DNA of 64,000 bases from Panicum virgatum (Eukaryota; Streptophyta; Magnoliopsida; Poales; Poaceae), in contig NC_053139.1 of the NCBI RefSeq assembly GCF_016808335.1, positions 39,924,464 through 39,988,463 on the forward strand. The letters run 5' to 3'. The notes under the pieces are model-generated. The model saw only the letters and a program-made list of their open reading frames with translations, made no database searches and was not told where the DNA came from. The stretch's first letter is position 1, and each line of letters begins with the position of its first letter. Shown here piece after piece: positions 34,481 through 46,500 of this stretch. The translations under genes and the position numbers were made by a program.

Positions 34481-35379
34481 GGGAACACAAAATTTATTCA
34501 TATTTTATAAAATACAAATACAGATTTCCATACATATGTGCGCTCCATAGCCTGCCGCCGCTGGGCAGATCTGACTTGGGCGATGCGGTCTTCTGGTTCC
34601 CAGGGCCTCGAGAAGCTCCTGGTTAATTACCTCCGCAAGACTCGCTTGCTGGAGCACCTCCGATTAAGCTGATGTGGTCGTCGTCTTCAGTCTTCGCTTC
34701 ACGTTCTCCATGCATGATGATGGTGGTGGTGTAGATGTGGGCATCGTCTATGGCCTCGTCGGTGTCCATGAGCTGATATAGCACAGCTGGAGCATCAGCG
34801 GTGCTTGTCCGTGTCGTTCGGCTTCGTCGGTCTCGAACGGCGTTGTAGTCGTAGTAGAGGTATGTTGACGATGCATGGACGTGTGAGCTAGACCGAGTCG
34901 ATGTCGCGGCAGCTTGAGCGTGGTAGAGGTAGTCGTGAACCTTGTAGTGGATCGACGGCATGATCGTCGAGATGGACAGCTCCCCAAATTGAGGTAGAAC
35001 CGTGAGAGCACAAATTAACTGGGCACTTGACGGTGCTCCACTTGCGAATGGGCACTTGACTGTGCTCCACTTGCCAATGTCTTCAAGTAGCCGTGCTAGT
35101 CCTTTTGCTTGAGCCCAGGACGTTTACATGCATGTGCATGCAAGGTACGTTACTTTGCTTGCTGTTGATTGGCCAGTTGCATCTCCCACACGGCCACGCC
35201 TGTGCACAAGCGAAGCTCCTGCATGCTCATGTGCCTCTGGCTGCCAGCGCGAGGGAGTGAGCGAGGCATTGGCACGATGGCACGGCACTGCGTCCGCGCT
35301 CGGCAGCTTCGCGTCTCCGGGCAGCGATGATACATCGGCGTTGGCGTGGACGACGAGCAGGACGGCCGGGTGCCGCAGC
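34481..35379. other. Unclassified spacer
   Basis: Low-similarity GC-moderate DNA. A short tandem pair GGGCACTTGAC(G/T)GTGCTCC lies at about 35018-35068. Minus-strand open frames (112 and 231 codons) cover it but are not recognised. Confidence 0.3.
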
Positions 35380-35600
35380 TCCGCTTGGCGATTAAGCTGA
35401 GGTGGATGTTGACGACGAGGGGTGCGGCCGCTACACCGCCGGTGGCCGAGCCAAAGTGGTCGTCGATGATGAGGGGTGCCGCCGGTCCGCCAAGTGCTGC
35501 CGCTCTGCCGACGGCCGAGCTGAGGTGGTCGTCGACGTAGAGGAGTACGGCCGCTACCTGCCGACTGCCGAGCCGAAGTGGTTCGACGATGCACACTAAA
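35380..35600. repeat. GC-rich minisatellite-like repeat
   Basis: Three or four diverged copies of a roughly 60-bp unit containing GTGGTCGTCGA, GAGGGGTGCCGCC and TGCCGACGGCCGAGC-type blocks. It remains open on several frames because of its composition, so long open frames here should not be taken as genes. Confidence 0.6.
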
Positions 35601-35839
35601 TCGCCTGGGGAATTCCATCCACGCAAGGCTCCGGGCACGTATAGCGCCTCCAGCCGCCGGCCCCTTGACTCCAGCTTGTCGTCGGCTCCTGGCAGCAACA
35701 ACGGATGGTGAGGGGCCAGGACTCGGGCAGGCCGCCACTGGCATGGTGCAAACGTCGGTCTTGGGAGCGCCTCCGATCCGTGTCTCCGCCGTCCACCCAG
35801 CACATGCATGTGCATACATGGCAGGGACACATGCACGTC

Positions 35840-36042
35840 CAGTGGCGTATCCAAGAGTTGGATTTATTTATTTTTTATCGAAGAGTTGGATTTAGAGAGT
35901 TTATTTCTTCTTCTTCCTCCTCCTCCCTTCTCTCATTTTCTTTTTATTCTTTCTTCTTTTCTTCTTCCTCCACTTTATCTAAGATTAAAAAAATATTGGG
36001 TGCGCTTTGGCACCCTCTACCTCCACGTTGGATCCGCCCCTG
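35840..36042. mobile_element. hAT-type MITE
   Basis: 203 bp with ends CAGTGGCGTATCCAA and TTGGATCCGCCCCTG, and a perfect 8-bp target duplication TGCACGTC (35832-35839 and 36043-36050), diagnostic of the hAT superfamily. Non-coding. Confidence 0.93.
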
Positions 36043-36628
36043 TGCACGTCCCCGTAGATCAGCAGGCTTAGCTTCTTGGCCAAAGGCTGGTTGGACAGCT
36101 CCTCAGATCATTAGCACGACGGCATCTTCGTGGCTGCGCCATCGTCAGTTCGGCGCCAGGCTTGGATGTGTAGCACCCGTGCTTCGGCGTCTTCATAGCA
36201 TCATCATCCACTACTACAGAATACATCATCGCAAACGCCCTATCACCGCCGGTTTGTTTCGAACCGGCGGTGATGCTAACATATCACCGCCGGTTGTAAT
36301 ATGACCCGGCGGTGATGTGTTCTCCACCTATTTTTTTTCATTCTCCCCTCCCTCTCTCTCTCCGGTATTTTTTCCTCCCCCTGGCGTCCGCCCACAGCCC
36401 TCCCTCCCTCGTGGCGCCGCCCTCCTCCCCATTCCCCTTCCTCCTCCCGCGCCCTCCCATGGCGGCGGCGCCGGCCCTCCGCCCCGTCCTCCTCCCTCGT
36501 CCCCAACCCGACGACAACGGCCGACGCCTCCCACCAGTCCCTACCACAACACCACGAGCCCCCACCGCCCGCCCATGCCGTGCTCGCTCTTCCGCCCGAA
36601 CCCCCACCCGCGGACATGACCCCCCGCG

Positions 36629-36871
36629 ATGGAGGATCCGGGCCCGTCGTCCGCCGCCCCTGAGCCTCCCCCGCCCTCGCCCCCGCCGGAGGAGGAGGAC
36701 GGCTGGGTGATCCTGCCGCCCAGCGAGGTCGAGGGCATCGGCGATCCCAAGGTCATCCACTGGGAGGACCTGCAGCAGGAGCTCGCCCGCCTCTGGAGCC
36801 TCTCCGCCGCGCTCCAATTCGGCAGGGACCGCAAGGCGCAGCTCGCCGCGCGACTCGAGTCCGCATTAGAG
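36629..36871 (+). pseudogene. Captured first exon, UVRAG/VPS38-like
   Basis: An 81-codon exon with its own ATG (MEDPGPSSAAPEPPPP) and a GTAATA donor. The second half reads EVEGIGDPKVIHWEDLQQEL then ARLWSLSAALQF and QLAARLESALE. This resembles the start of the coiled-coil region of plant VPS38/UVRAG, a subunit of the autophagy and vesicle-traffic PI3-kinase complex; this assignment is from memory of the WEDxxxELxRLWSLS pattern and is moderate. The Pro/Ser/Glu-rich N-terminus fits a GC-rich grass first exon. The downstream coiled-coil exons are absent. Confidence 0.55.
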
Positions 36872-37103
36872 GTAATAATAATCACTGAGGTTGGGACTCG
36901 ATTGGCGCCCCTCCTTGCTCGATCCCTAGTGGAACTGTCGGATCCTGTGCGCTCTACCAATGGGTGGGTGCTCGGATCTTGGTGCTTTCCTTTTCAGCCC
37001 GGAATTATTCCTGGGAGAGGTTGGATTCGTCTCCATACCTTCGGCTGTGCTTCGAGTGTCAAAAGGAGGGGCCTGCAGCGGTTTTGTGTTTGGAATCGTG
37101 CAG

Positions 37104-38350
37104 ACTCGAGCACCTTGGCCGGCGACCTGCAGAGGATCCTCTCCACCATGCGCGAGCTCGACGACAGGGCACATGGTGATGATTTCTCTCCATTTCTTCG
37201 TTTTTTTTGAAGAATTGTGTTTGTATTTTTGCTTCTCTTCTGTTTGTGTTTGTAACCACTGATATGATCTGAGTTTTAACAGTTATTAGTTACACAAATT
37301 CAAATGCAAGTAGCAACTGAATTTATAGAAAAACGATAAGCAAGATGAAATTAAATTTGAATATGTTATGAAAAGCCTCATGCGATTCATATTATTTGAT
37401 ATGCCACCATATATCTAAGGTTAAATATTTATAATCATATGTTATACCCATATATGGAGGTATCTATCTAGAATCCTCCTCCCATTTGACTGGTGAGTTC
37501 AATGTATGCTATTACTCCTGAGCTTGATCCAGAATTGGAGTTTTTAGTCTTACCATTTTTTTGAGTCACTTGCTTTGTGTGGATATCTAATTATAAGCAC
37601 CTTGGACATTATTGTACAGATAGAGAGCCATATCAAACGCCTTGATGAAGACCTGGGCCAGTTTGCAGAAGATTTAAAGCATGGTATTAGCAATCAAGGC
37701 AGATTTTAGACATTTACCCCGTTCGGCTGGTGGACAGCCTCCAGCCTCTACAGTATTTTCTTCTCACACAACTCCAGTTCCAGTCTCCAGCCACCAGCCA
37801 GGCAACAGTGTTTTTCTCTCACACAACTCCAGCTCCAGCCTCCAGCTCCAGCCTGCCGAACGGGGTGATTATTGTGGGATGCCATTCTTAGTTATTTGTC
37901 AAACGGATTATTGATCTCTCCCTCTCAATTGCAGAAGGAAAGATACCTCCAGATGAGCCTCCTGTCCTTCCTCCAGTTCCGGTGGTTAGCAGAGATGAGA
38001 AAAGGAGGCTTGGTTTCAGTACACCTCAATCATCAAAGAAATTTAGAGAGAGAGAGTGGGACAGGGAAAGGGGTATGGACTTCGATTTAATGCCCCCTCC
38101 AGGTAGCAGCAAGAAAGCAGGTACATCTATGGATGTGGATCAAATGATTGATCCAAATGAACCGACGTATTGTATATGCCACCAGGTGAGTTTTGATTTT
38201 TGAAACAATAGACCTCTTAATATTTCCTGGAACTTATATGTGCATGTTATCTAAATTCTTTTTCCACAAATGCTCGCTGAATAAAATTATTATTAATCAT
38301 TGGTATTCCAGGTTTCATATGGTGATATGATTGCCTATGACAATGAGAAT
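37104..38350 (+). pseudogene. Captured ING (inhibitor of growth) PHD-finger gene fragment
   Basis: Four exons of a plant ING protein, a chromatin reader whose C-terminal PHD finger binds H3K4me3. Exon a 37104-37175 (STLAGDLQRILSTMRELDDR; N-terminal ING helix); exon b 37620-37683 (IESHIKRLDEDLGQFAEDLK); exon c 37935-38185 ([20 protein letters not shown], the basic [18 protein letters not shown] region, [26 protein letters not shown]); exon d 38312-38350 (VSYGDMIAYDNEN). All junctions keep GT-AG. The helix-coding exon between a and b is missing (their native phases do not match), and the PHD finger stops after its first Cys pair, so the native protein cannot be made. Reading exon a one frame off, as forced by the upstream captured exon, brings exons b-d back into native frame. 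Confidence 0.88.
37715..37867. mobile_element. MITE nested in a captured ING intron
   Basis: 153 bp, ends TACCCCGTTCGGC and GCCGAACGGGGTG, target duplication ATT on both sides (37712-37714, 37868-37870). It contains two copies of a CTCACACAACTCCAG block and is the same family and length as 6787-6939. Confidence 0.8.
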
Positions 38351-39004
38351 GTAAGTTGTTTGGTGCCAGATAATCATGACTCATGAGTTATTTGTCAGAG
38401 TTAAATTATAGTTTCATTTCAATTATAAGCTTGTCAGATCTCAGATAAGGCTTAAAACTTTTACTGAGGTGGTTTTGCTGGGATTTTAAGACTTCTTTGT
38501 TTTCATTTCAAACAACAAAATTTAGCGTTCACTTCAAACATATATTGTTTTCATTTCATGCTCTGTGGTATGTTTGAATTTGGACTGCAAACATATATTG
38601 TGCTATTGAACCTAGCTAGCTTAGTAGTAGCTGATAGGTTGAATGCATGTTTAAATAATGAGATGAGATTACCTAATATAATTCAGTTAAGCTAATAACT
38701 GAATCTGCTTGTTCTTCAGCAAATGATGTGTTCCACAATGATGCAATATTATTATATGAAAATATTTTTTTTATGGGAAAAAAGGTCTTCACCGCCGGTT
38801 CATGTCTTAAACCGGCGGTGTTGATGTCCCCATCACCGACGGTTCCAGATACGAACCGGCGGTGTTGATGTCCCCATCACCAACGGTTCTAGAACCGGCA
38901 GTGATGGCCCTGCTATCACCAACGACTTAAATCCAACGGTACCCAAAACCGTTGGTGATGGAGTTTAAGAACCGACGGTGATAGGGGTGGCTGTAGTAGT
39001 GATC

Positions 39005-40208
39005 GGGTTAGTGCCGGGCTTGAACGTGCAGCGCTGGCCTCGTCGCCGCTGCGCTGTCGTTGGTTCGGTGGCCCGGCTTGATCATGCGGCGCCGGCCTTG
39101 TCATTGCGCCTCATTGTCTTCTCGGCGCTATCGTCGTCGGTTCGGCAGCCGGACTTGAACGTGAAGTGCCAGCCTCCTCGCCAGGCTGCACTTCGTCATC
39201 AACTTGTTGGCCCCTCCACGCGCCTCCAAAGACGAACGGCGGCGCCATGGCCATCTCCTCATCGCTTGGCCTGTTCCTCGGCCTCTCCGGGACTTGGGTG
39301 ATGCAGATCGGCAGGCGAAGGCGCATGCGCGACCTCCTCTCTCGATTTTCCCTACGCGTCTCCTCTGTGCATGCAAGCTCCAGGCGTGGTGCGGACGCCG
39401 GCGTGGGCTCCTCGACGGACGCCGCCGCTCGGACGACCTCGAGCCCTATCATGCTGTGACGGGGAGCCGCACCTCCTCGAACGGGGGAGCGGCACCTCCT
39501 CGAACGGCCGTGAACGTGGCGACTCCATTGAGGCCGGGATGACATCTTCAGGGGTAGGCTTGTGCGGCTCCAGCACCCACCCATCTATACGTGCTGCTAA
39601 GAGAAGAAACAAAGGGAAGATCATTAGCGGTGCCCACCCATGGATGTGGTGCAGGCCATCTTTGCTCCTCCTCCTTCCCGTCTTGTTCCTCTAGATGGAT
39701 TCTTGATCCATGAGCCGATGTAGACGTGGATGGCAAGCAGCAGGGCAGCGCTGCTCCGCTGATCGGCCGGGGGCGCGCCTCGCCCCTAGCTCCTTCGCCC
39801 GCCGGCTGCCCTCCTCGGGGAAAAAGAAGACCCCTTACGTGAGAGAGGCACGGGCTTTATACAGGCACCTCTAGGCAGCTAGGGTAACAGGGCTCATCAA
39901 GTGCCGCCGCCGTAGGTTTGTGGAACCCAAATCCGCAGGTTGGTTACTTCCTTCTTATCCAATCAAGTTGAACAACAATATCTACGTACTGAAGTCGTGA
40001 CCAATCAAGATGGCCGTCGGTGACCACATGGATTTGCCGTAGCTCACTGTGACGTGGGCCACTAGAACGTTCAAGGCCACGAAGGCTGCCCCGCGAGCCC
40101 GGCAGCAGCTTGAGACGGCAATACGTGTATTGCATAGGTCTTGAATACATATGCATCGTCAGTCCAGGAGAAACATGCACGCATGCCTTGCTAAGCCTGT
40201 TACCACGT

Positions 40209-40210
<2 letters not shown>
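39005..40210. other. GC-rich unclassified flank
   Basis: GC-rich to about 39790 with repeated CGGCACCTCCTCGAACGG (near 39470 and 39490) and several overlapping open frames of low complexity on both strands. Similar in style to 35120-35830 on the other side of the CACTA, suggesting one older element split by insertions; not proven. Confidence 0.35.

Positions 40211-40304
<94 letters not shown>
40211..40304. repeat. (AT)47 microsatellite
   Basis: Uninterrupted AT dinucleotide run of 94 bp. Confidence 0.97.
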
Positions 40305-40307
<3 letters not shown>

Positions 40308-42971
40308 GCCCATGAGCTTGCTAGCTTCTTCTCTTTTTCTTGCTTCTTTTCTTCTAGTTTAGAGGTATAGCACACATGATCTATACTAACATATATAGCT
40401 CACGTTGCACAAAATCTCATCAAACAGACATGCCTTAGTTTTGGCTGGGAAAAAAATTGGAAGCCAACCAAGCAGGCATTAAATAATACTAGTATAACGT
40501 ATTACTCTTAATGTCCATAAATGTACAGCTTGCAGCCAGCAGGGCACATCTACTGTGGCAAGACTTGCTGGCTGTTGCAAGACTTGCTGGCTGTTGCAGC
40601 TATAGAACCATCACAGCCGAATGGATTCATATGGATTTCAGTTTTATACTAAATTAAATATTCCAGGTTTGACCAAATTTTTAGAATAAACAATAATATT
40701 GATGATATTTGTTGGAGTTTTTTTTGAGGAAATATTTGTTGGAGTTTTTGCAATGCTAACATGAAAATTATGCGTGTGAGCAAATAACTAATTGTGCGTA
40801 CATAAGCAGTTGCAATAAAAGAAACCAACTGCACACCAGGCCATATCATGTTCATTCTCTTGTATGCTACCAAAGTAATGTTTATTCTACGAATCTAATG
40901 TTTTATGCAGCATTTTCCATATGATTATTATCTTGTTCATTCTCTTGTATGCTTTCCAAGTTAATACTTGTGTTAGCGTGCCAATATTTTTACTAGCAAC
41001 ATAATTTTAGAATTAGACAAAAGTCTAATTTTCACCCTCGAATTAGCACAATTGTCCGATTTTCAACCTTCAATTGTCCGATTTTCAACCTTCAACTATA
41101 ACATCAGATAACAAAAACTCCAACTATCGAAATCAGACAAATTTGACCCATCTATTTTAAAAAAATATAAAGTGATTAGATCTGAAAAATCAAAACTAAT
41201 TCATTTTATATTAGAAAAATATGAAAATGGTATCATTTTTTTACAAAAATGTAGCCTATCTAAATATTATTTATTCAAAAACAATTGGTATAACTATAAA
41301 AATACTAGGAACATGAAAAAACGGATCCCTTTTAATTAAAAAAGTTTTTAATTATGTCTGATGTGGACAACGACTTATAACACTGTTACTGAATCACGAC
41401 CCTCCGTTGATCATTTGACCTTCACCTTGGTGGAGGCCGATGTAGTGCCACGACACGAACGGGTCCTGTCCTGGCTAGTTTTTTGTCTCTGGCTGTCCTT
41501 CTCCATGAATGGTGGTTGAGCTCAATGCCACCGTCACCATGGAGGGACGGAAGAGCTCTAAGACTCCACTTCACCATTGTCACACCATCGTCTTCTGCCT
41601 TAGGGGATGTGAGAGTAGGTCATACGTTACCTGGCAACTATTTGTGTATATGATGGTGTGAAAGCTACCCCATTTCCATTCCTTTTGGGACGATGTGCAC
41701 GTGCCTTCATGCTTCTGCCCTCTATGAAAGTTGGCCAATGAGGTAGCTAGATCCCATGTGGGCCTACTCCCTCACTGCTTTGGTAAGCTGAGCCATTGTC
41801 TAGGCCTCCTAGCTTTGTGCACAGTATTGCCACATGTCAACTGCCGACGCCACTCACCGAGGACTCCCAGCTACGGCAAACCCTAAATGGGTTGGACTCC
41901 GATGGCCTAGGCCCAAGAGGGGATTAGATCGGAAAAGAGCCAGCCTAAAAGATGATGGTTTGTGGAGATAGGCCCATCAGGAATTGGCCCATGTGCCAAG
42001 GATAGGGAACTGAGCCAACTCGTGGTAGCAAATAAGACTATATGGACCATGTCTATATAAAATTTTAGATAAAACCCAAAATATTTGGGAAGAGCCGAAT
42101 CTTGGGGAAGAAGAAATCTGCCCCCCTTTTGCAGAAGGTGGTGGGACAAGGAAGGGGATGCAAAACAAAATTTGGTAAATTTTCAAAAGGATCCTTAACT
42201 ATTACCAAATTACAAATATGTCTATTTAGTTGATTTATTCCTATGAGAGGCATGTGATTGTCATTTGGGCGAGTATGCAAATATATGTTAGGAGGGGGGG
42301 TTCGTTGATGTTTGTTGGCTCGGCTTTCTCTTTCTTTTTCCCTTTTTTCGTTGTCCATAGTTGGTATGCTTCCTTGCATATGCCAATCAAATGAAAAACT
42401 TTATGTAACAAAAGTTGTAGATATTATTTCATAGAATCCAGAACAGTTGAGTTTGTATTTTTCCGATTTTTCTACGATTTTATATCGATTTTATAAGTTC
42501 ACTGTTTAATGCGCCTTGGGCGCCAGGACCTAAATATAATTTTTTTTACATTTAGGTCCTGTCGCCCACTGGATGGGTGACAGACACCCTGTCACCCATT
42601 AGGGGGCAACATGCACCCATTTTTGAAAATTTTCCTATTCAACATATATTTTTGAAATTTTGTTTTTTTTAAATATAAAAATAAAAAAAAGGCCAACAAC
42701 ACCTTCGTGTGGAAGATACGCACTAGAGCCCGGTCCGCGCGCGCCTGAAAACGTGGGCTTCCCGTTGCCAGTGTGAAACTGAAAAATAGGCGGGAACGAC
42801 AAGGGTTTGCGGCAGTCGAGGCGTGGCTGGCCGGCGGCTAGCTGGAGACGCCGCCGCCCTTAAAACCGGGCCCTCTCTCCGTCCGCTGGCACTTGCGCCA
42901 GGGCAAGCCAGGCAACAGCCAGCTAGCTACCCGCGAACACCTGTGCCGGCGGCGTGTGCGTGTGATCGAGG
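40305..42971. other. Intergenic DNA and ERF2 upstream region
   Basis: AT-rich spacer. Features seen: GCAAGACTTGCTGGCTGTT twice in tandem near 40559-40597; CAATTGTCCGATTTTCAACC twice near 41050-41085. A GC-rich stretch from 42720 leads into the ERF gene; its only TATA-like site is TTAAAA near 42860. No coding sequence recognised. Confidence 0.35.
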
Positions 42972-43517
42972 ATGGACGGCGTCCTCGGGGACTTCTGCCA
43001 GCTCGTCAGGTGGGCGGCGGCGGCGGCGGCGGCCGAGCGGGCGGCGGCGGGGCTACCCCCGCATCCCGAGAGCCCGGGCTACCGCGGCGTGCGGCGGCAC
43101 TACGGGAAGTGGGGGGCGGAGATCCGCGACCCGCTGGACAGCGAGCGCGCCTGGCTCGGGACGTACGCCACCGCCGCGGAGGCGGCGTACGCGTACGACA
43201 TCGCCGCGAGGGTCGTGCAGGGGAGCAGGGCCCGGCCCAACTTCCCCATGGCCCCGCCGGTGCCGGGGGACGACGAGGACGCCGCCGCCGCCGCCGTGCT
43301 CGCGTACTTCGCGGAGGTGAGGCACGCGCGCCTGTCTCGCGCGGAGAGGCGGCGCGCCCAGGCAGCCGCTGAAGCGGCGGCGGCGGCGGCGCCGACGGCC
43401 GTTCCATCGGCACCCGAGGCGTCCCCCGCACAGAACCAGTCCGCACCTGAAGGAGAACACTTGCCACCCTGTACAGCCGATGCAAGCAACACCGACGCCG
43501 TCGCCGACCATGAATGA
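42972..43517 (+). CDS. AP2/ERF transcription factor 2
   Basis: Intronless gene for a 181-residue transcription factor with one AP2/ERF domain at about residues 36-92: [44 protein letters not shown]. The second-strand GAEIRDP is conserved, but the first loop is one residue shorter than the consensus and has Tyr where Trp is usual. The start at [15 protein letters not shown] follows a GC-rich leader. The C-terminus is Ala-rich then acidic (DADAVADHE-like end; no EAR motif seen). Shares the loop deletion, the WLGxYAT segment and the ARPNFP end with ERF gene 1 at 28143 on the same strand, so the two are probably tandem paralogues. Confidence 0.87.
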   Translation: MDGVLGDFCQLVRWAAAAAAAERAAAGLPPHPESPGYRGVRRHYGKWGAEIRDPLDSERAWLGTYATAAEAAYAYDIAARVVQGSRARPNFPMAPPVPGDDEDAAAAAVLAYFAEVRHARLSRAERRRAQAAAEAAAAAAPTAVPSAPEASPAQNQSAPEGEHLPPCTADASNTDAVADHE

Positions 43518-46500
43518 TCCTGGATGCCGCATCTGATCCATCTATTTAGATTTTTTTTTGGGAAAAAAAATCGATTTACCTATGCCTCCTGTTATGTCGT
43601 GTTGATCTCTGCTAGCTATATGGTGATTGTGTGTCGCCGTGTCTTGCCTTTGTTCACTGCCCTTTGTGATAAAAGAAAGAACAGTATTATTATTGCTGAA
43701 TGTTATCATGTGTTCGTACTTGTTTCCCTGTGATTATTGTAATAATCTGATCTTAATGCATGTTATCATGTGTTCTTGTTGTTTACCCTTGTGCGTGCTG
43801 CGTTGTTTACTGATTTAATCTTCCTTACATTATCGTACGTGTGTTTGTGTTTGGGAGTGTGTCTGTGTTTGGTTTTCTGTTTATGTTGCCATTAGGTTAG
43901 TGTGGACTGCATGACCGCCTTTAATTTCTTAATTTTCTCTGATACAAGTACATGCATAGCTCTCCTGCATGCGTACTCCAGAGAAAAGGGGGGGCCATGC
44001 ATTTTCATATGGAGTGATTGTTCCTGCTTCAATGCCACGTTTTCCTTAACATCAGTTTGTGATAAAGTAGTAGAACAGAATGAATATATTCGTCACCTAT
44101 ATAAATATATATAATCGCGCGACAGAAGAAATTACTGGTAATAGTGTCGTGCAAAATTCTCCGTTATGGCGTCATTGTTATTACTTAGACATTTTCCTAG
44201 TGGTTACAACATTATACAGTACATATGTATACAATGTACCATGTAAACATGGATTACACCGTCGCGGCTCCAAAACTAATCATAACATATTTCAATGTAT
44301 TTCCTCTACGTAAAAAGGATCATTATTGCTACGTTATTTGTATTGATTTTACAAAAAAGTTTATATGCAAAATGTTATTAATAACCACATCAGCTCCTGT
44401 TGTGAACTTCTACACGGATCGTGTCTAAATCTTATTAAACAATTCTGGTATTTATTTTGTTTGGAGAAATTAAACAAATCATCAGAATAGCAAAGCTTGG
44501 TAATGTTACAGGTATCCAGATCGATCCACCAAGAATTACATGTTTGTTTTTTATGACTTATATATTGGTATAAGGTACCTCGTATAAATTCTGGAATGTC
44601 GCATATTGGTATGTGGATATGCCTTAGGCCTTCAATTTGGTACGGCTTAGGGTTGCTAGCCCATGGAAACACATGTAAAGTGGTAATAAAAGAAAAGAGC
44701 AAGATTTTTATCACAGTGAACTTCTCGGTTTTATTGGGACTTATTTTTTTCTATAATTTAGTACAGATTCTTCAATGATTATATTTTTAAGTCCTAGATA
44801 CATGTTCAATCGGTGATCCCTTCATATTGTATGCTTAACTCTTCTGCATCATACATAAGCATCTCCAAAGCCAATCCAAAGGAACTAGATATATAGAAGA
44901 ACCCTAGTAGTTATGTTTTTGAGATATCAAATATGAGAGTAATTGAAGATTATAGCAGACACAACATGCATATATATAATTATTGCATTTTCATATTCAA
45001 ACATCTGATAATAAGCATTTTACATTCAATGGTATGCTTTGGAGTTTCTGTAACTATAAATGTGGTATTTCCCATAAGTTTGTGTCAAACAGAAGCATAT
45101 GAGATCGATCTGCTAGCGTAACACACATGATGACAAGTATACCACATTCTCAACTTGAATTTATAATATAATCAGTCTTAATATGCAGATGTTTTCTTTT
45201 CTTTTTTTAAATCTTACCCACTTCATTTAGATCTTATAATTTATTTAATAGATAAAGAGTTTTTTTTGCAAGGTTAATCCTTATCCAATTACCATATTGA
45301 TGAAAAATATTATTTGTTTACATATCAGATAAGGGATCACCTTTATTTGATATTTGGGGCTTTAACTGCAACCTTAATGCTAGACTCTGCATTCAGTTAT
45401 TCGCTACCTTTTACAGTCAATATTAGATCAATTTGTAATCGTTATATCTCTATTCACTGAACGACCAAAGGAAAAAAAAAGACCTAGCTACACCTAAGCG
45501 TGGCATCCTAGCCTTCATACACATCCATATTGCATTTAATAAATATTTCAATAGGGGCCTAGAATACACCAAATGCAATCATCATGACCTATTTAGTAAA
45601 AAGAATACGACCTGTTCGTTGATTTTTTTAGTTTTTACAATTATTGCATAAAGAATATGTATGTTACTAGAAAGAAAGATCATTTTAATGTATGGAAAAA
45701 ATGAGGCAAAATTTTACCAGATTTCATTTGGTGGATAAATAAAGTTTCTATCAACTTATTAATAGATAGATATAGAAATCCCTCCATACTTTATAAGTAA
45801 TTCAAAGAAAGATTAGACATGTTCTTACAAGATGCATGATGACTCGATGATATGACGCTAGTTAATATAGAAGAGACCGGCTACACACATGCATCTAACT
45901 TTTCACAGCCTCTCGCTCTATTGTCCCCTGTCATATGCTACTATTGAAAATAAGTCTGGCGAATTAGATCCGTATATATGTGACATATAAATTATCTTAC
46001 ATGGTGTTACTAACAGCGAAAGAAATTCATCTTCATGAATTTAATTAAGCGATCCGTGACAAATAAGCCATCCAATATGAGAGCTTGTGCAGTCTTATTT
46101 TTTTCACTGACGGAATCTGGCTCTAACTAGGCCACCTACTGCTACTCGATCATAAGTTAGCTATTTTTGAAGGAATATGCACTGATGCTGCACAAGACAC
46201 TCAAACCTCTGCAACCTTGCTCTCCAGTGTGATATTCCCTAACCAGCCTACATGTACATGCTTGTTGCTTACTTTCAATGGGATTCCTTTTATTTCCTTT
46301 TTCACCTCATTGATCAAACTAGGAAGTTTATTAAGTTATATTTATAAATATTAATTATAAAGTCTTAGATCTCATGACGGCAAATAAACCCCCAATCCGG
46401 GGTTCGAAGTTGAGCTACGCTTGTTTAAAATAAAATTTGAGGGATGAAACTATTCTTTTGATCAAGTTTTTTCTCGTTTAGAACTACAACTTTAATTCCT

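Larger units (their letters stand above)
36209..39001. mobile_element. CACTA transposon carrying ING and VPS38-like exons
   Basis: 2793 bp element with ends CACTACTACAGAA and CTGTAGTAGTG and a perfect 3-bp target duplication ATC (36206-36208, 39002-39004). Subterminal regions contain many ATCACCGCCGGTT / AACCGGCGGTGAT motifs in both orientations, over about 120 bp on the left and 220 bp on the right. No transposase. The interior carries fragments of two unrelated host genes with introns, plus a nested MITE at 37715-37867. It is a different family from the CACTA at 32874. Confidence 0.93.

Noticed and set aside
35124..35854. Minus-strand open frames of 231 and 234 codons
   Set aside because: They run through a GC-rich minisatellite; three frames stay open at once, which points to composition, not selection.
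37104..38350. Functional ING gene
   Set aside because: A helix-coding exon is missing, the PHD finger is cut after its first Cys pair, and the whole lies within CACTA ends.
46390..46430. Possible tRNA T-arm (GGGGTTCGAAG)
   Set aside because: The flanking bases do not form the T stem and no anticodon or acceptor arm could be placed.
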